DNA from: Bradyrhizobium arachidis
GTDB lineage: Bacteria; Pseudomonadota; Alphaproteobacteria; Rhizobiales; Xanthobacteraceae
Reading direction: 5' to 3'
NCBI RefSeq assembly: GCF_024758505.1
Contig: NZ_CP077970.1
Location: forward strand, 2,108,001 to 2,172,000
DNA: 64,000 nucleotides
Shown: positions 54,301 through 63,087 of the stretch, piece after piece
Layout: each line of letters opens with the position of its first letter
Position numbering within the stretch: the first letter of the stretch is position 1
Position numbers and translations under genes: made by a program
The notes under the pieces: generated by a model
Database searches by the model: none
What the model was told of the DNA's origin: nothing
What the model saw: the letters and a program-made list of their open reading frames with translations, nothing else

Positions 54301-57300
54301 ACCTGACACTCTTCAGCAGTACCGATACGCCTGCGTTGCTCTCAGACAGCGACTCCGCCTCAGTTGAGGTTGGCGTCAAATTCGTCCCGGCCGTGTCGGG
54401 CAAGATCACCGGCATTCGTTTCTACAAAGGGTCTCAGAATACTGGCACCCACATTGGTGATCTCTGGACCGCAAACGGCACGCTGCTTGCGAGCGCCACC
54501 TTCACCAACGAAACCGCGAGCGGCTGGCAGCAGGTTAATTTCGCCACGCCTGTCAGCGTGAACGCTGGCACGACATATGTTGCTTCCTACCACGCGAACA
54601 CCGGTCACTATTCCTCAACCGACTTCTACTTTATCGGCTATGGGGGCGTTACGAAAGGTGCGCTCACCGCGCTAGGTAGCAGCCTCAACGGCGTCTATGC
54701 CTATGGCAGTGGCCCGACCTTCCCCGGCAACGTTTCCTCTACGAAAGCCCCGAATTACTGGGTAGACGTCGTTTTCGATGATTCAGGCGTGGCGTCGCCA
54801 CAAGCTAACGGCGACAGTGGCTTCACGGTTACCCAAAATGGTGTGCTGAATATTGCGGCATCGACGCTACTTGCGAACGACACCAACCCATCCGGGTTGG
54901 CTTTCTCGCTTACCAGCGTCGGTAACCCGGTCAACGGAAGCGTAAGCTATAATTCGCAGAACCAGACCGTGACCTTTACTCCTGCCAATGGCTATGCCGG
55001 GGCGGCGAGCTTCACCTACACGATCACGGACACGAGCGGCCAAAGTGGTTCCGGCCAGGTATCGCTCAAGGTCAACTATCCGGTCTCTGCGCAGAGCCTG
55101 TTCGGCACCAACGATGCGCCAAGTGTCCCCAATTCCGGCGATACCAGCTCCGTCGAAGTCGGAGTCAAGTTTACCGCATCCGTGAACGGGACAATAACCG
55201 GTCTGCGCTTCTACAAGGGATCGTTGAATACCGGTCCCCATGTTGCGGATCTCTGGAGTTCGACCGGAACCCTGCTTGCGACTGCCACATTCACCAATGA
55301 GACAGCCAGCGGTTGGCAGCAGGTCAGCTTCTCCAATCCTGTGGCGATCACGGCAGGCACCACCTACGTCGCATCCTATCATACCAACGGCAATTACTCC
55401 GGTACGCAAAACTATTTCACGACATCACTTACCAACGGCCAGTTGACGGCTCCGGCTAGCGGCAATGGCGTCTACGCCTACGGAACAGGCAATCTGTTCC
55501 CAACCAGTACGTATAACGCCAGCAACTACTGGGTCGACGTCGTCTTCAACGGCTCCTCCAATCCCAACAATACGCCACCAACCGCGGTTGCTGACGGCGG
55601 TGATGCCACCGAGAAGGGCGGCGTGAACAACAGCATCGGTGGCACGGCGGCTACTGGCAACGTGCTGACCAACGATACCGATCCCGACGCGGGCGATACC
55701 AAGACGGTCACCGCCGTCAGCTTCGGCTCGACCGGCGGCACACTCGGTTCAGCGCTGTCTGGAGCGCACGGCAGCCTCGTGCTCAATGCCTCGGGCACCT
55801 TCACATATACGGTCAACGAGACGGATCCGGCCGTGCAGGCCTTGCTGTCGTCGACCAACACGCTCAGCGATATCTTCAATTACACGATGCGCGACACCGC
55901 CGGCGCCACGTCATCGACCACGCTCACCGTCACAGTTCATGGCGCCAACGACGCGCCGGTGCTGGCCGCCCAGACCGGCGATCAGACCGCGACAGTCGGT
56001 ACGTCATTCTCCTTGACGCTGCCTGTGGGCACCTTCACCGACGTCGATTCCGGGGATTCGCTCGCCTACACAGCGACCGCCGCCGACGGCACGGCACTTC
56101 CCGCATGGCTGACCTTCAATGCCTCGACACGGACTTTCAGCGGTACACCAACGTCCAGCAATGTTGGCACCCTCAGCATCAAGACCTCGGCCACCGATCT
56201 CGGCGGTCTGTCAGCCAGCGAGACGTTCAATCTCACGGTGACGACAACGCCCTCAGCCGTGAGCCTGTTCTCGAGCTCGGACACGCCGGCCATCCTGTCG
56301 GATTCCGATGCGTCGCAAGTCAACCTCGGCGTGAAATTCACGTCCTCCGTGGCAGGCACGATCACCGGCATCAAGTACTACAAGAGCGCAAATGACCCCG
56401 GGACTCATACGGGTTCGTTGTGGAGCAGCACCGGCACGCTACTGGCGAGTGCGACTTTCACCAACGAGGGCAGCAGTGGCTGGCAGACCGTCACATTCAG
56501 CAGCCCCGTGTCCATCACGGCTGGCACGACCTACGTGGCGAGCTTTCACAGCAACGGTCACTATGCTTCCACCACCAATTACTTCACCACCGCTCGCACC
56601 AGCGGCCCGCTCACGGCTCCTGCGAGCACCAATGGCGTCTACACCTACGGAACAGGCAATCTGTTCCCAACCAGTACGTATAACGCCAGCAACTACTGGG
56701 TCGACGTCGTCTTCAACGGCTCCTCCAATCCCAACAATACGCCACCAACCGCGGTTGCTGACGGCGGTGATGCCACCGAGAAGGGCGGCGTGAACAACAG
56801 CATCGGTGGCACGGCGGCTACTGGCAACGTGCTGACCAACGATACCGATCCCGACGCGGGCGATACCAAGACGGTCGCCGCCGTCAGCTTCGGCTCGACC
56901 GGCGGCACACTCGGTTCAGCGCTGTCTGGAGCGCACGGCAGCCTCGTGCTCAATGCCTCGGGCACCTTCACATATACGGTCAACGAGACGGATCCGGCCG
57001 TGCAGGCCTTGCTGTCGTCGACCAACACGCTCAGCGATATCTTCAATTACACGATGCGCGACACCGCCGGCGCCACGTCATCGACCACGCTCACCGTCAC
57101 AGTTCATGGCGCCAACGACGCGCCGGTGCTGGCCGCCCAGACCGGCGATCAGACCGCGACAGTCGGTACGTCATTCTCCTTGACGCTGCCTGTGGGCACC
57201 TTCACCGACGTCGATTCCGGGGATTCGCTCGCCTACACAGCGACCGCCGCCGACGGCACGGCACTTCCCGCATGGCTGACCTTCAATGCCTCGACACGGA

Positions 57301-58697
57301 CTTTCAGCGGTACACCAACGTCCAGCAATGTTGGCACCCTCAGCATCAAGACCTCGGCCACCGATCTCGGCGGTCTGTCAGCCAGCGAGACGTTCAATCT
57401 CACGGTGACGACAACGCCCTCAGCCGTGAGCCTGTTCTCGAGCTCGGACACGCCGGCCATCCTGTCGAATTCCGATGTGTCGCAAGTCAACCTCGGCGTG
57501 AAATTCACGTCCTCCGTGGCAGGCACGATCACCGGCATCAAGTACTACAAGAGCGCAAATGACCCCGGGACTCATACGGGTTCGTTGTGGAGCAGCACCG
57601 GCACGCTACTGGCGAGTGCGACTTTCACCAACGAGGGCAGCAGTGGCTGGCAGACCGTCACATTCAGCAACCCCGTGTCCATCACGGCTGGCACGACCTA
57701 CGTGGCGAGCTTTCACAGCAACGGTCACTATGCTTCCACCACCAATTACTTCACCACCGCTCGCACCAGCGGCCCGCTCACGGCTCCTGCGAGCACCAAT
57801 GGCGTCTACACCTACGGAACAGGCAATCTGTTCCCAACCAGCTCGTTCAACGCCAGCAACTACTGGGTGGATGTCGTCTTCAACGGCTCCGGCGGCGGCA
57901 GCAACCAGCAACCGGTGGCTACGGCTGATAGCGGCTTCGACGCCACTCAAGGCATCCCCTTTACTATCTCTGGGGCGGCACTGCTTGCCAACGATACCGA
58001 TCCGAACGGCGACGCTCTGACGATCACTGGCGTGAGCGGTGCAGCTAATGGGACCGCGACCTTCAACGCCCAGAACAATTCTGTGACGTTTACGTCAGCG
58101 AGCGGCTTTACCGGGCCGACTTCTTTCGACTACTCCATCTCAGACGGCCGGGGTGGCACTGCAAGCGCCTCCGTCAACGTGACGGTGCATGCCCCATCGT
58201 CCAACGTCGTTAGCCTGTTCAGCTCCAATCCCACGCCGAGTGTTGTATCGGCCAACGATGGCAAGGCGATTGAGGTTGGTATGAAATTCCAGGCGTCCAC
58301 CACCGGTGATATCCTCGGATTGCGTTTCTACAAAGGAGCGTCCAACACGGGGACGCATGTTGCCGATCTGTGGAGCAGCACCGGCACGCTTCTGGCGACG
58401 GCCACGTTCACCAACGAAACGGCGAGTGGCTGGCAGCAGGTCAACTTCAGCACTCCGGTGACGATCGCCGCAGGGACCACGTATGTTGCGTCCTACCACA
58501 GTGCGGGAGGTTATTCTGCGGATCCAAACCTCTTCGCCAGTTCCTTCACAAGTGGACAGCTAACGGCTCCGTCGTCTTCGTCGAGCGGCGGCAACGGCGT
58601 TTACGCGTACGGGACCGATAGTCTGTTCCCGACGAACAGTTTCAACGCGACGAGTTACGCCGTCGACGTACTATTCAGACCTCAGCTAGCAGCATAG
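51393..58697 (+). CDS. Giant secreted repeat protein with DMFase-beta-like domain and five DUF4082 domains
   Basis: About 2434 residues. Visible order: a low-complexity N-terminus; a G-rich beta segment (~140-330) starting GVWNVATNWSAGVPG; a region ~380-855 resembling the C-terminal part of the N,N-dimethylformamidase beta subunit (VDVYRLGYYGGDGARL, DEDWQAYNGWGGANLY, DAGHDEYWT); an Ig-like domain (~860-960); then five DUF4082 modules (~970, 1232, 1621, 2010, 2269) alternating with VCBS/cadherin-like and putative-Ig modules. There is no Sec signal peptide and no RTX nonapeptides. The type I secretion genes that follow are its likely exporter. TTG 51363 is an alternative start. Probably a surface adhesin or a polysaccharide-linked protein; activity of the DMFase-like part is unproven. 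Confidence 0.85.
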   Translation: MLVQKPSVFGRGARAVFPGEDIPAFWRESTVWNSFEGLDPPGLWGQPFADPLASESPRLPPLVGDASFFLPSSRHGSGDPPDPRGAGPGFASASFQSRMSALLSSTSLASRHQGLVPTFPSVANQGAPSTSSSLSAPGTTHWARPSDGVWNVATNWSAGVPGIIDSAVLDATGAYVVTSTASVDIGSLVLDAGATLSFGAGAPFVVEGDVLNNGTVEVGAFLGDRIATGDFKGDVSGTGSFEIADNAILEIGGSVSGQFLNGSFSGITVSFDTGAGTLVLDQSTNFHGLIAGSSPGAPLAPGNLIDLKDLPFTSSMSATVHYDNSANISAVDFSNGAANVTLLFSGMDLNWNFKSDGQGGTIVSDPPTNPIVLENQKPGTPRSVWEIQPGDNSTLTEGFATAISTNVGGTVQFKINNLTGNPNYRVDVYRLGYYGGDGARLVTSLQHQAATAVVQPDPLRDPSTGLVDAGNWSVTDSWSIPTDAVSGVYIASVVNGTEIFQIPFIIRNDASHSDVVLQTSDEDWQAYNGWGGANLYFGNGPGVSGSAYAVSYNRPLVTRDGEGTFSEGGDSPFTAEIAAIYWLEQNGYDVSYISGVDASTNGSLLLNHKVFMDAGHDEYWTEAQRANVEAAAHAGVNLAFLTGNEIFWKTRLAPSIDGSGSANRTLISYKDTHANALIDPSGQATGNYSDPRFGAPLPSNELTGTLFAVNAFRYDTITIPYPMTQLRFWRNTAVAQTSPGQTASLVPGLLGVEWDTAPDNGFRPAGLMSVSSTTLQVNGQLLLDYGNTFANGTATHNLVLHRDPVSGALIFSAGSINWPWALASDHDGPATPVDPNVQQAMVNLFADMGVQPATLQANLTAASQSTDATAPTSGITNLSAASVVEGQSITVTGTATDAGGKISGVEISTNGGTTWHPANSNVGAASVTWSYTFVTGAQGTYNLKTRAVDDSLNLETPGAGATYTVTPSSNLTLFSSTDTPALLSDSDSASVEVGVKFVPAVSGKITGIRFYKGSQNTGTHIGDLWTANGTLLASATFTNETASGWQQVNFATPVSVNAGTTYVASYHANTGHYSSTDFYFIGYGGVTKGALTALGSSLNGVYAYGSGPTFPGNVSSTKAPNYWVDVVFDDSGVASPQANGDSGFTVTQNGVLNIAASTLLANDTNPSGLAFSLTSVGNPVNGSVSYNSQNQTVTFTPANGYAGAASFTYTITDTSGQSGSGQVSLKVNYPVSAQSLFGTNDAPSVPNSGDTSSVEVGVKFTASVNGTITGLRFYKGSLNTGPHVADLWSSTGTLLATATFTNETASGWQQVSFSNPVAITAGTTYVASYHTNGNYSGTQNYFTTSLTNGQLTAPASGNGVYAYGTGNLFPTSTYNASNYWVDVVFNGSSNPNNTPPTAVADGGDATEKGGVNNSIGGTAATGNVLTNDTDPDAGDTKTVTAVSFGSTGGTLGSALSGAHGSLVLNASGTFTYTVNETDPAVQALLSSTNTLSDIFNYTMRDTAGATSSTTLTVTVHGANDAPVLAAQTGDQTATVGTSFSLTLPVGTFTDVDSGDSLAYTATAADGTALPAWLTFNASTRTFSGTPTSSNVGTLSIKTSATDLGGLSASETFNLTVTTTPSAVSLFSSSDTPAILSDSDASQVNLGVKFTSSVAGTITGIKYYKSANDPGTHTGSLWSSTGTLLASATFTNEGSSGWQTVTFSSPVSITAGTTYVASFHSNGHYASTTNYFTTARTSGPLTAPASTNGVYTYGTGNLFPTSTYNASNYWVDVVFNGSSNPNNTPPTAVADGGDATEKGGVNNSIGGTAATGNVLTNDTDPDAGDTKTVAAVSFGSTGGTLGSALSGAHGSLVLNASGTFTYTVNETDPAVQALLSSTNTLSDIFNYTMRDTAGATSSTTLTVTVHGANDAPVLAAQTGDQTATVGTSFSLTLPVGTFTDVDSGDSLAYTATAADGTALPAWLTFNASTRTFSGTPTSSNVGTLSIKTSATDLGGLSASETFNLTVTTTPSAVSLFSSSDTPAILSNSDVSQVNLGVKFTSSVAGTITGIKYYKSANDPGTHTGSLWSSTGTLLASATFTNEGSSGWQTVTFSNPVSITAGTTYVASFHSNGHYASTTNYFTTARTSGPLTAPASTNGVYTYGTGNLFPTSSFNASNYWVDVVFNGSGGGSNQQPVATADSGFDATQGIPFTISGAALLANDTDPNGDALTITGVSGAANGTATFNAQNNSVTFTSASGFTGPTSFDYSISDGRGGTASASVNVTVHAPSSNVVSLFSSNPTPSVVSANDGKAIEVGMKFQASTTGDILGLRFYKGASNTGTHVADLWSSTGTLLATATFTNETASGWQQVNFSTPVTIAAGTTYVASYHSAGGYSADPNLFASSFTSGQLTAPSSSSSGGNGVYAYGTDSLFPTNSFNATSYAVDVLFRPQLAA
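55477..56643 (+). repeat. 1167-bp tandem repeat, copy 1 (inside the giant protein gene)
   Basis: This unit encodes the end of DUF4082 module 2, a VCBS module, an Ig-like module and most of DUF4082 module 3. It is followed directly by a second copy at a fixed offset of 1167 nt. I found only a handful of substitutions between the copies, for example ACGGTCACC versus ACGGTCGCC near 55711/56878. Confidence 0.9.
56644..57810 (+). repeat. 1167-bp tandem repeat, copy 2
   Basis: This copy is almost identical to copy 1 and in frame (389 residues). Differences seen include Asp to Asn and Ala to Val in DUF4082 module 4 (nt ~57467-57478) and one near 57670. A ~31-nt partial third copy (57811-57841) follows before the sequence diverges at CCAGCTCG. 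Confidence 0.9.
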
Positions 58698-58707
58698 GAG
58701 ACGTAAG

Positions 58708-59025
58708 ATGCACGCCGAACTCTATACCGATGGAATCGAAGAAATTACCGTCAGCGGAACCATCGTCCGCATCGATCTGGTCAGTCTTTCACCGACGGAG
58801 CGTGACGCCAACAACGTTCCCAAACGAGTGTTCTCTCAGCGACTGATTTTTTCGGTCGAATCCTTCGCCAACTCGGTCGATGTGATGCAGAAGGCACTTC
58901 AGGGCCTGGTTGACGCGGGCGTGGTCCGGCGGAATCAGCCAGCTGAGTCGCACAACGGTGCGGGTGGACGTGATGCGCTTGCGCCCAACACACGGTCTCT
59001 GAATGTCTCTTCGAATTTCCGCTGA
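58708..59025 (+). CDS. Small protein between the secreted protein and its exporter, unknown
   Basis: The 105-residue protein begins MHAELYTDGIEEITVSGTIV and has a beta-rich first half (VRIDLVSLSPTER), a helical middle (ESFANSVDVMQKALQGLVDA) and a polar tail. ATG 58708 lies 10 nt after the giant gene behind GGAGACG, and the end overlaps the ABC exporter start by 23 nt. It is therefore co-translated with the secretion apparatus. No family is recognised; a secretion chaperone or accessory role is inference from position. Confidence 0.72.
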   Translation: MHAELYTDGIEEITVSGTIVRIDLVSLSPTERDANNVPKRVFSQRLIFSVESFANSVDVMQKALQGLVDAGVVRRNQPAESHNGAGGRDALAPNTRSLNVSSNFR

Positions 59026-61216
59026 AATCGACGCCGCCGGCGGCGCGGAGGACCGGGTTGCGGACGCGCCCGGATTGGGGACGCAGACCGCATTGGAATG
59101 CCTGTCCAAGATTTCTGGTCATCATGGCATCGATCTGCCGGTCGAGCGCCTGAAGCACGCCTACGCCGTGGCCGGCCCGATCTCGTTGAATCTCCTGTTG
59201 CGCATGGCCAAGGACGCAGGCCTGCGCGCCAGAAGCACGAAGCTGGACTGGGGCGCGCTTATTCGTCTCGGAGAAGCCTATCCGGCGCTGGTTCGGCTCG
59301 CCAATGGCAACTGGATCGTTGTTCTTGATGCGAGACGGGGAACTGATGGCGCTGAGGTCGTCAGCGTCTTCGACCCGCTCGCCGACCGTAAGAACGAGGT
59401 CTTGGTTGTCGACCGGAACCGGTTCTGTGCCCAATGGGCCGGAGACACGATCCTGGTCAAGCGCGGGCAGCTGACACAGGATGGTCGGAGGAGTTTCGGC
59501 CTCCGGTGGTTCGTACCGGAGCTGCTTCGTCAATGGCGACTGTTTGGGGACGTCGCGATTGCTGCCATCCTGCTCTATGCGTTGGGCCTCGTCATCCCGA
59601 TCTTTTTCCAGCTCGTCATCGACAAGGTTCTGGTTCACGAGAGCTTCACCACGCTCTACGTACTCGCGGCGGGGGCGACCGTAGCACTCGTCTTTGACGC
59701 GATGTTCGGCTTTCTACGGCGCTATCTGCTGCTTTATGCGACCAATAGGGTCGACATTCGAGTTGCTACAAAGACGTTCGGTCATCTCCTCGGGTTGCCG
59801 GTCACTTTCTTCGAGCATATGGCCGCGGGTGTCCTGGTCAAGCATATGCAGCAAGCGGCGCGGATTCGTGAGTTTCTGACCGGGCGCCTGTTCTTGACCA
59901 CCCTCGACGTGCTGTCGTTGTTCGTCTTCCTGCCGGTACTTGCGCTCTACAGCGTCAAATTGACTCTCATGGTTCTGGCCTTCACTGCCACGAGCGGCGC
60001 TGTTATCGGCCTGCTCATGGGGCCCTTTCGGCGACGTCTTTACGATCTCTACCAGGCGGAAGGTGCGCGGCAGGCTCTCCTCGTCGAGACAGTTCACGGT
60101 ATGCGCACCGTGAAGTCGCTGGGGATGGAGCCCTTGCAGGGCAGGATCTGGGATAGCCGCTGTGCACAGTCGGTAACCATGCGGTTCGGTGTCGAGAAGA
60201 TTTCCGCAGGCGCCCAGGCACTCACCGGATTTCTCGAGAAGATCATGACACTTGGGATCATCGCTGTCGGAGCACTCGATGTCTTCGCTGGCGAGATGAC
60301 AATCGGTGCGCTGGTCGCCTTCAACATGTTGGCCGGGAGGGTCTCCGGACCACTGGTCCAACTCGTGACCATGGTGCACGAGTACCAGGAAGTTGCTCTT
60401 GCCGTGAAAATGCTCGGCGAGGTGATGAATCAGAAGCCCGAGCGTGATGGTAGAAAAGACGGGCTGCGGCCCGACTTCGCCGGCAAAATCGAGTTCGAGA
60501 GCGTTTCTTTTCGCTACGGAGCCGAGGGAGCGCCGGCGCTTGATGATGTCTCCTTCGCCGTGGAGCCAGGCTCGATCTTCGGGATCGTGGGCCGGAGCGG
60601 CTCCGGCAAGACGACGCTCACAAGGCTGATTTCGGGCATGTATCCGGTGCAGCAGGGGCTGTTGCGTATCGACGGATATGATTCGCGGGAGCTCGACCTG
60701 GCGCACCTGCGCCGAAACCTCGGCATCGTCTTACAGGATAATTTCCTGTTTCGCGGGACGGTTCGCGACAATATCGCCTGCGTGAAACGTGACGCGACCT
60801 TTGCCGAGGTCGTCGCTGCGGCACAGCTCGCAGGCGCCGACGAGTTCATCGAGCGGTTGCCCCGTGGCTTCGACACCATGCTCGAGGAAGACGCTTCGAA
60901 CCTGTCCGGCGGGCAGAAGCAGCGGCTCGCGATTGCGAGGGCTCTGATCGTGAATCCACGGATCGTGATTTTCGATGAAGCGACGAGTGCCCTCGACTCC
61001 GAAAGCGAAATGATCATCAGGCGCAATCTCCGCCGCTTGGCGGCAGGGCGTACCGTCATCATCGTCTCGCATCGGCTGTCAATGCTGACCGAAGCAAGCC
61101 AGATCCTGGTGATGGACCGCGGCCGCATCGTCGACGTCGATCGCCACGACCACCTCCTGTCGAAATGCACCATCTACAGGCATTTGTGGAACCAACAGAT
61201 GAAGCAGATTGCATGA
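59003..61216 (+). CDS. Type I secretion ABC transporter with inactive C39-like domain (HlyB type)
   Basis: The 737-residue protein has an N-terminal C39-peptidase-like domain (~28-150, TQTALECLSKISGHHGIDLP) in which the catalytic Cys position is replaced (the Cys seen is the later structural one), so it recognises rather than cleaves substrate. Six membrane helices follow (from ~180, AIAAILLYALGLVIPIFFQLV), then an ATPase with Walker A VGRSGSGKTTLTRLISG (~527), signature LSGGQKQRLAIARAL (~633) and Walker B IVIFDEATSALDSE. It is the inner-membrane exporter for the preceding large protein. Confidence 0.93.
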   Translation: MSLRISAEIDAAGGAEDRVADAPGLGTQTALECLSKISGHHGIDLPVERLKHAYAVAGPISLNLLLRMAKDAGLRARSTKLDWGALIRLGEAYPALVRLANGNWIVVLDARRGTDGAEVVSVFDPLADRKNEVLVVDRNRFCAQWAGDTILVKRGQLTQDGRRSFGLRWFVPELLRQWRLFGDVAIAAILLYALGLVIPIFFQLVIDKVLVHESFTTLYVLAAGATVALVFDAMFGFLRRYLLLYATNRVDIRVATKTFGHLLGLPVTFFEHMAAGVLVKHMQQAARIREFLTGRLFLTTLDVLSLFVFLPVLALYSVKLTLMVLAFTATSGAVIGLLMGPFRRRLYDLYQAEGARQALLVETVHGMRTVKSLGMEPLQGRIWDSRCAQSVTMRFGVEKISAGAQALTGFLEKIMTLGIIAVGALDVFAGEMTIGALVAFNMLAGRVSGPLVQLVTMVHEYQEVALAVKMLGEVMNQKPERDGRKDGLRPDFAGKIEFESVSFRYGAEGAPALDDVSFAVEPGSIFGIVGRSGSGKTTLTRLISGMYPVQQGLLRIDGYDSRELDLAHLRRNLGIVLQDNFLFRGTVRDNIACVKRDATFAEVVAAAQLAGADEFIERLPRGFDTMLEEDASNLSGGQKQRLAIARALIVNPRIVIFDEATSALDSESEMIIRRNLRRLAAGRTVIIVSHRLSMLTEASQILVMDRGRIVDVDRHDHLLSKCTIYRHLWNQQMKQIA

Positions 61217-62640
61217 AGGAGACAAAGAAATCTCGCGCGGATGCGAAGCCTGACGGTCTGGTCGTGGCCAGAACGGTCGAACGCCGGCGAAAGCCATTCA
61301 GGCCAGCGCCGCGGCGAGCGCCAGCGATCGCCGAATTCCAGTCCGATGCAACCGAGGTCGAGCAGCAAGCGCCGCCGCGGGTCGCGCGTCTCACCCTCTA
61401 CGGCGTACTAGCACTGATTGCCTTCGCGATCACCTGGGCATCCGTTTCGCAAGTGGAGATGATCGTCACGGCGCAGGGAAAATTGACCACGACACATCCC
61501 AATCTGGTCGTGCAGCCGTTGGAAACGTCGGTCATACGCGAGATCCGCGTCAAGGCCGGTGACCGCGTCAACCGCGGCGACGTTCTGGCCACCCTCGATC
61601 CGACTTTCTCGCAGGCGGATTTCGATCAATTGCGCGGCAAAGTGGCTGCTTTCGATGCGTCGATCGATCGCCTGGGCGCCGAATTGAATGGAACCGAGTA
61701 TGCCGTCAAGGATCTCGCGAATGCGGACCAGGTCCTGCAGGGCAAGTTGTTCTTGCAGAGGGGGGCCGCCTACGAGGCGCAGATCCAGAACTACGACGCA
61801 CAGATCGCTTCCGCTCGAGCCAATCTCAAGACAGCGCAGAACGAAGAGGTGGTTCTCCTTCAGCGGCTCGACACGATGCGTTCAATTGAAGCCATGCGCA
61901 CCACGCTGATGGACAAGGAAGTCGGTTCGAGGCTGAACTTTCTGCTGTCTCGCGATGCACGGCTCGAGGTCGAGAGCAATTTGGCGCGCGTTCGTGGCAA
62001 TATCGCCGATACGACGCATCGTCTGGACAAGGCCCGCGCTGACCAGAAGGTCTTCGCCGAGGAGTTTCGTCGCACCACTTATCAGGAACTGGTGGAGACG
62101 CTGCCGAAGCGCAACAGCGCAGCAGAGGAATTGAAGAAGGCCGAGCTTCGTCGACAGTTGATCGTCCTGCAGGCGCCGGCAGATGCCGTGGTGCTGGATA
62201 TCGCAAATCGGACAGTCGGCTCGGTGGTTCGCGAAGCGGAAACGCTGTTTGTCCTGGTGCCGCGAGACGTGCCTCTTCAGGCAGAGGTCAACGTCGAGGG
62301 GCGGGATATCGGTCAGGTGGCGCTTGGACAAGCGGTCCGGATCAAGTTCGAAGCGTTTCCCTTCCAGAAGTATGGAACTGCAACGGGAGAAGTCCGCGTC
62401 ATCAGTCAGGACACGTTCTCGCCGGATACGAAGGCCGAAGGTGCGCGCCGCGCGCCAGCTCCCTATTACCGCGTACTGGTCGATTTGTCCGACACGCACC
62501 TTCGGCTGCCGCCTGAGCGCATTCAACTGATTCCGGGTATGGCGGTGACGGCCGAACTGAAAGTCGGCAAGCGCACCGTGATTTCCTATTTCCTGTACCC
62601 CTTGCTTCGCGGTCTGGATGAAAGCATCCGGGAGTACTAG
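61213..62640 (+). CDS. HlyD-family type I secretion membrane fusion protein
   Basis: The 475-residue adaptor has a polar cytoplasmic N-terminus (~70 residues), a single membrane helix (LTLYGVLALIAFAITWASV, ~63-81), lipoyl-like halves (LVVQPLETSVIREIRVKAGD), a coiled-coil hairpin (~110-300) and a C-terminal beta domain (VQLIPGMAVTAELKVGKRT-like region, IQLIPGMAVTAELK). ATG 61213 overlaps the ABC exporter stop (ATGA). It links the exporter to an outer-membrane TolC protein, which is not encoded in the window. Confidence 0.93.
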   Translation: MKETKKSRADAKPDGLVVARTVERRRKPFRPAPRRAPAIAEFQSDATEVEQQAPPRVARLTLYGVLALIAFAITWASVSQVEMIVTAQGKLTTTHPNLVVQPLETSVIREIRVKAGDRVNRGDVLATLDPTFSQADFDQLRGKVAAFDASIDRLGAELNGTEYAVKDLANADQVLQGKLFLQRGAAYEAQIQNYDAQIASARANLKTAQNEEVVLLQRLDTMRSIEAMRTTLMDKEVGSRLNFLLSRDARLEVESNLARVRGNIADTTHRLDKARADQKVFAEEFRRTTYQELVETLPKRNSAAEELKKAELRRQLIVLQAPADAVVLDIANRTVGSVVREAETLFVLVPRDVPLQAEVNVEGRDIGQVALGQAVRIKFEAFPFQKYGTATGEVRVISQDTFSPDTKAEGARRAPAPYYRVLVDLSDTHLRLPPERIQLIPGMAVTAELKVGKRTVISYFLYPLLRGLDESIREY

Positions 62641-63087
62641 GCAATTCGGCGTGGATGCCGGTTCAATGAAGATCAGCTCCAATGCCGGTGCCGGATTCAA
62701 TGACCTCATCCGAGGTATACCCGCGAAGGGACCGACAGCTTCAAAGTCGCGAACAAATATCGCCAGATTTCGCCGTCCCGAATACCCGTGCCGAGCTAAA
62801 GGAGCGGAACTGAGATCATGGCCGATTTAATCTCACGTTATCCGTTCTGCGACAGGTCGCCTCCAGAATCGCCATCCATTTTTCGCCCCGAATAGCTTGT
62901 CGTTGCAAAGGGTTGTGCATTTTAAAATTATAATTAGATAATTTCTTGAAAATAACTGATTGCTCGGTATTATATCATAATAATTAAATTCCATGTTATT
63001 CAAAATAGAATAATGCCGATCGCAAGAGTTATCGAGTCAACCAAGCAAATTCAACATCTCACGCGATTTTTGATCTCTGGTGCAGTT
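62641..63087. other. AT-rich intergenic region after the secretion operon
   Basis: No gene was found. 62910-63010 is very AT-rich (ttttaaaattataattagata and similar). A near-repeat GCCGGTTCAATGA / GCCGGATTCAATGA lies at ~62657-62703. The stretch probably contains the end of the secretion transcript and the promoter of the oxidoreductase gene. Confidence 0.45.

Noticed and set aside
55477..57810. Tandem 1167-bp units considered as a mobile element or transposon pair
   Set aside because: They are in frame within a repeat protein, with no terminal inverted repeats, target duplications or transposase.
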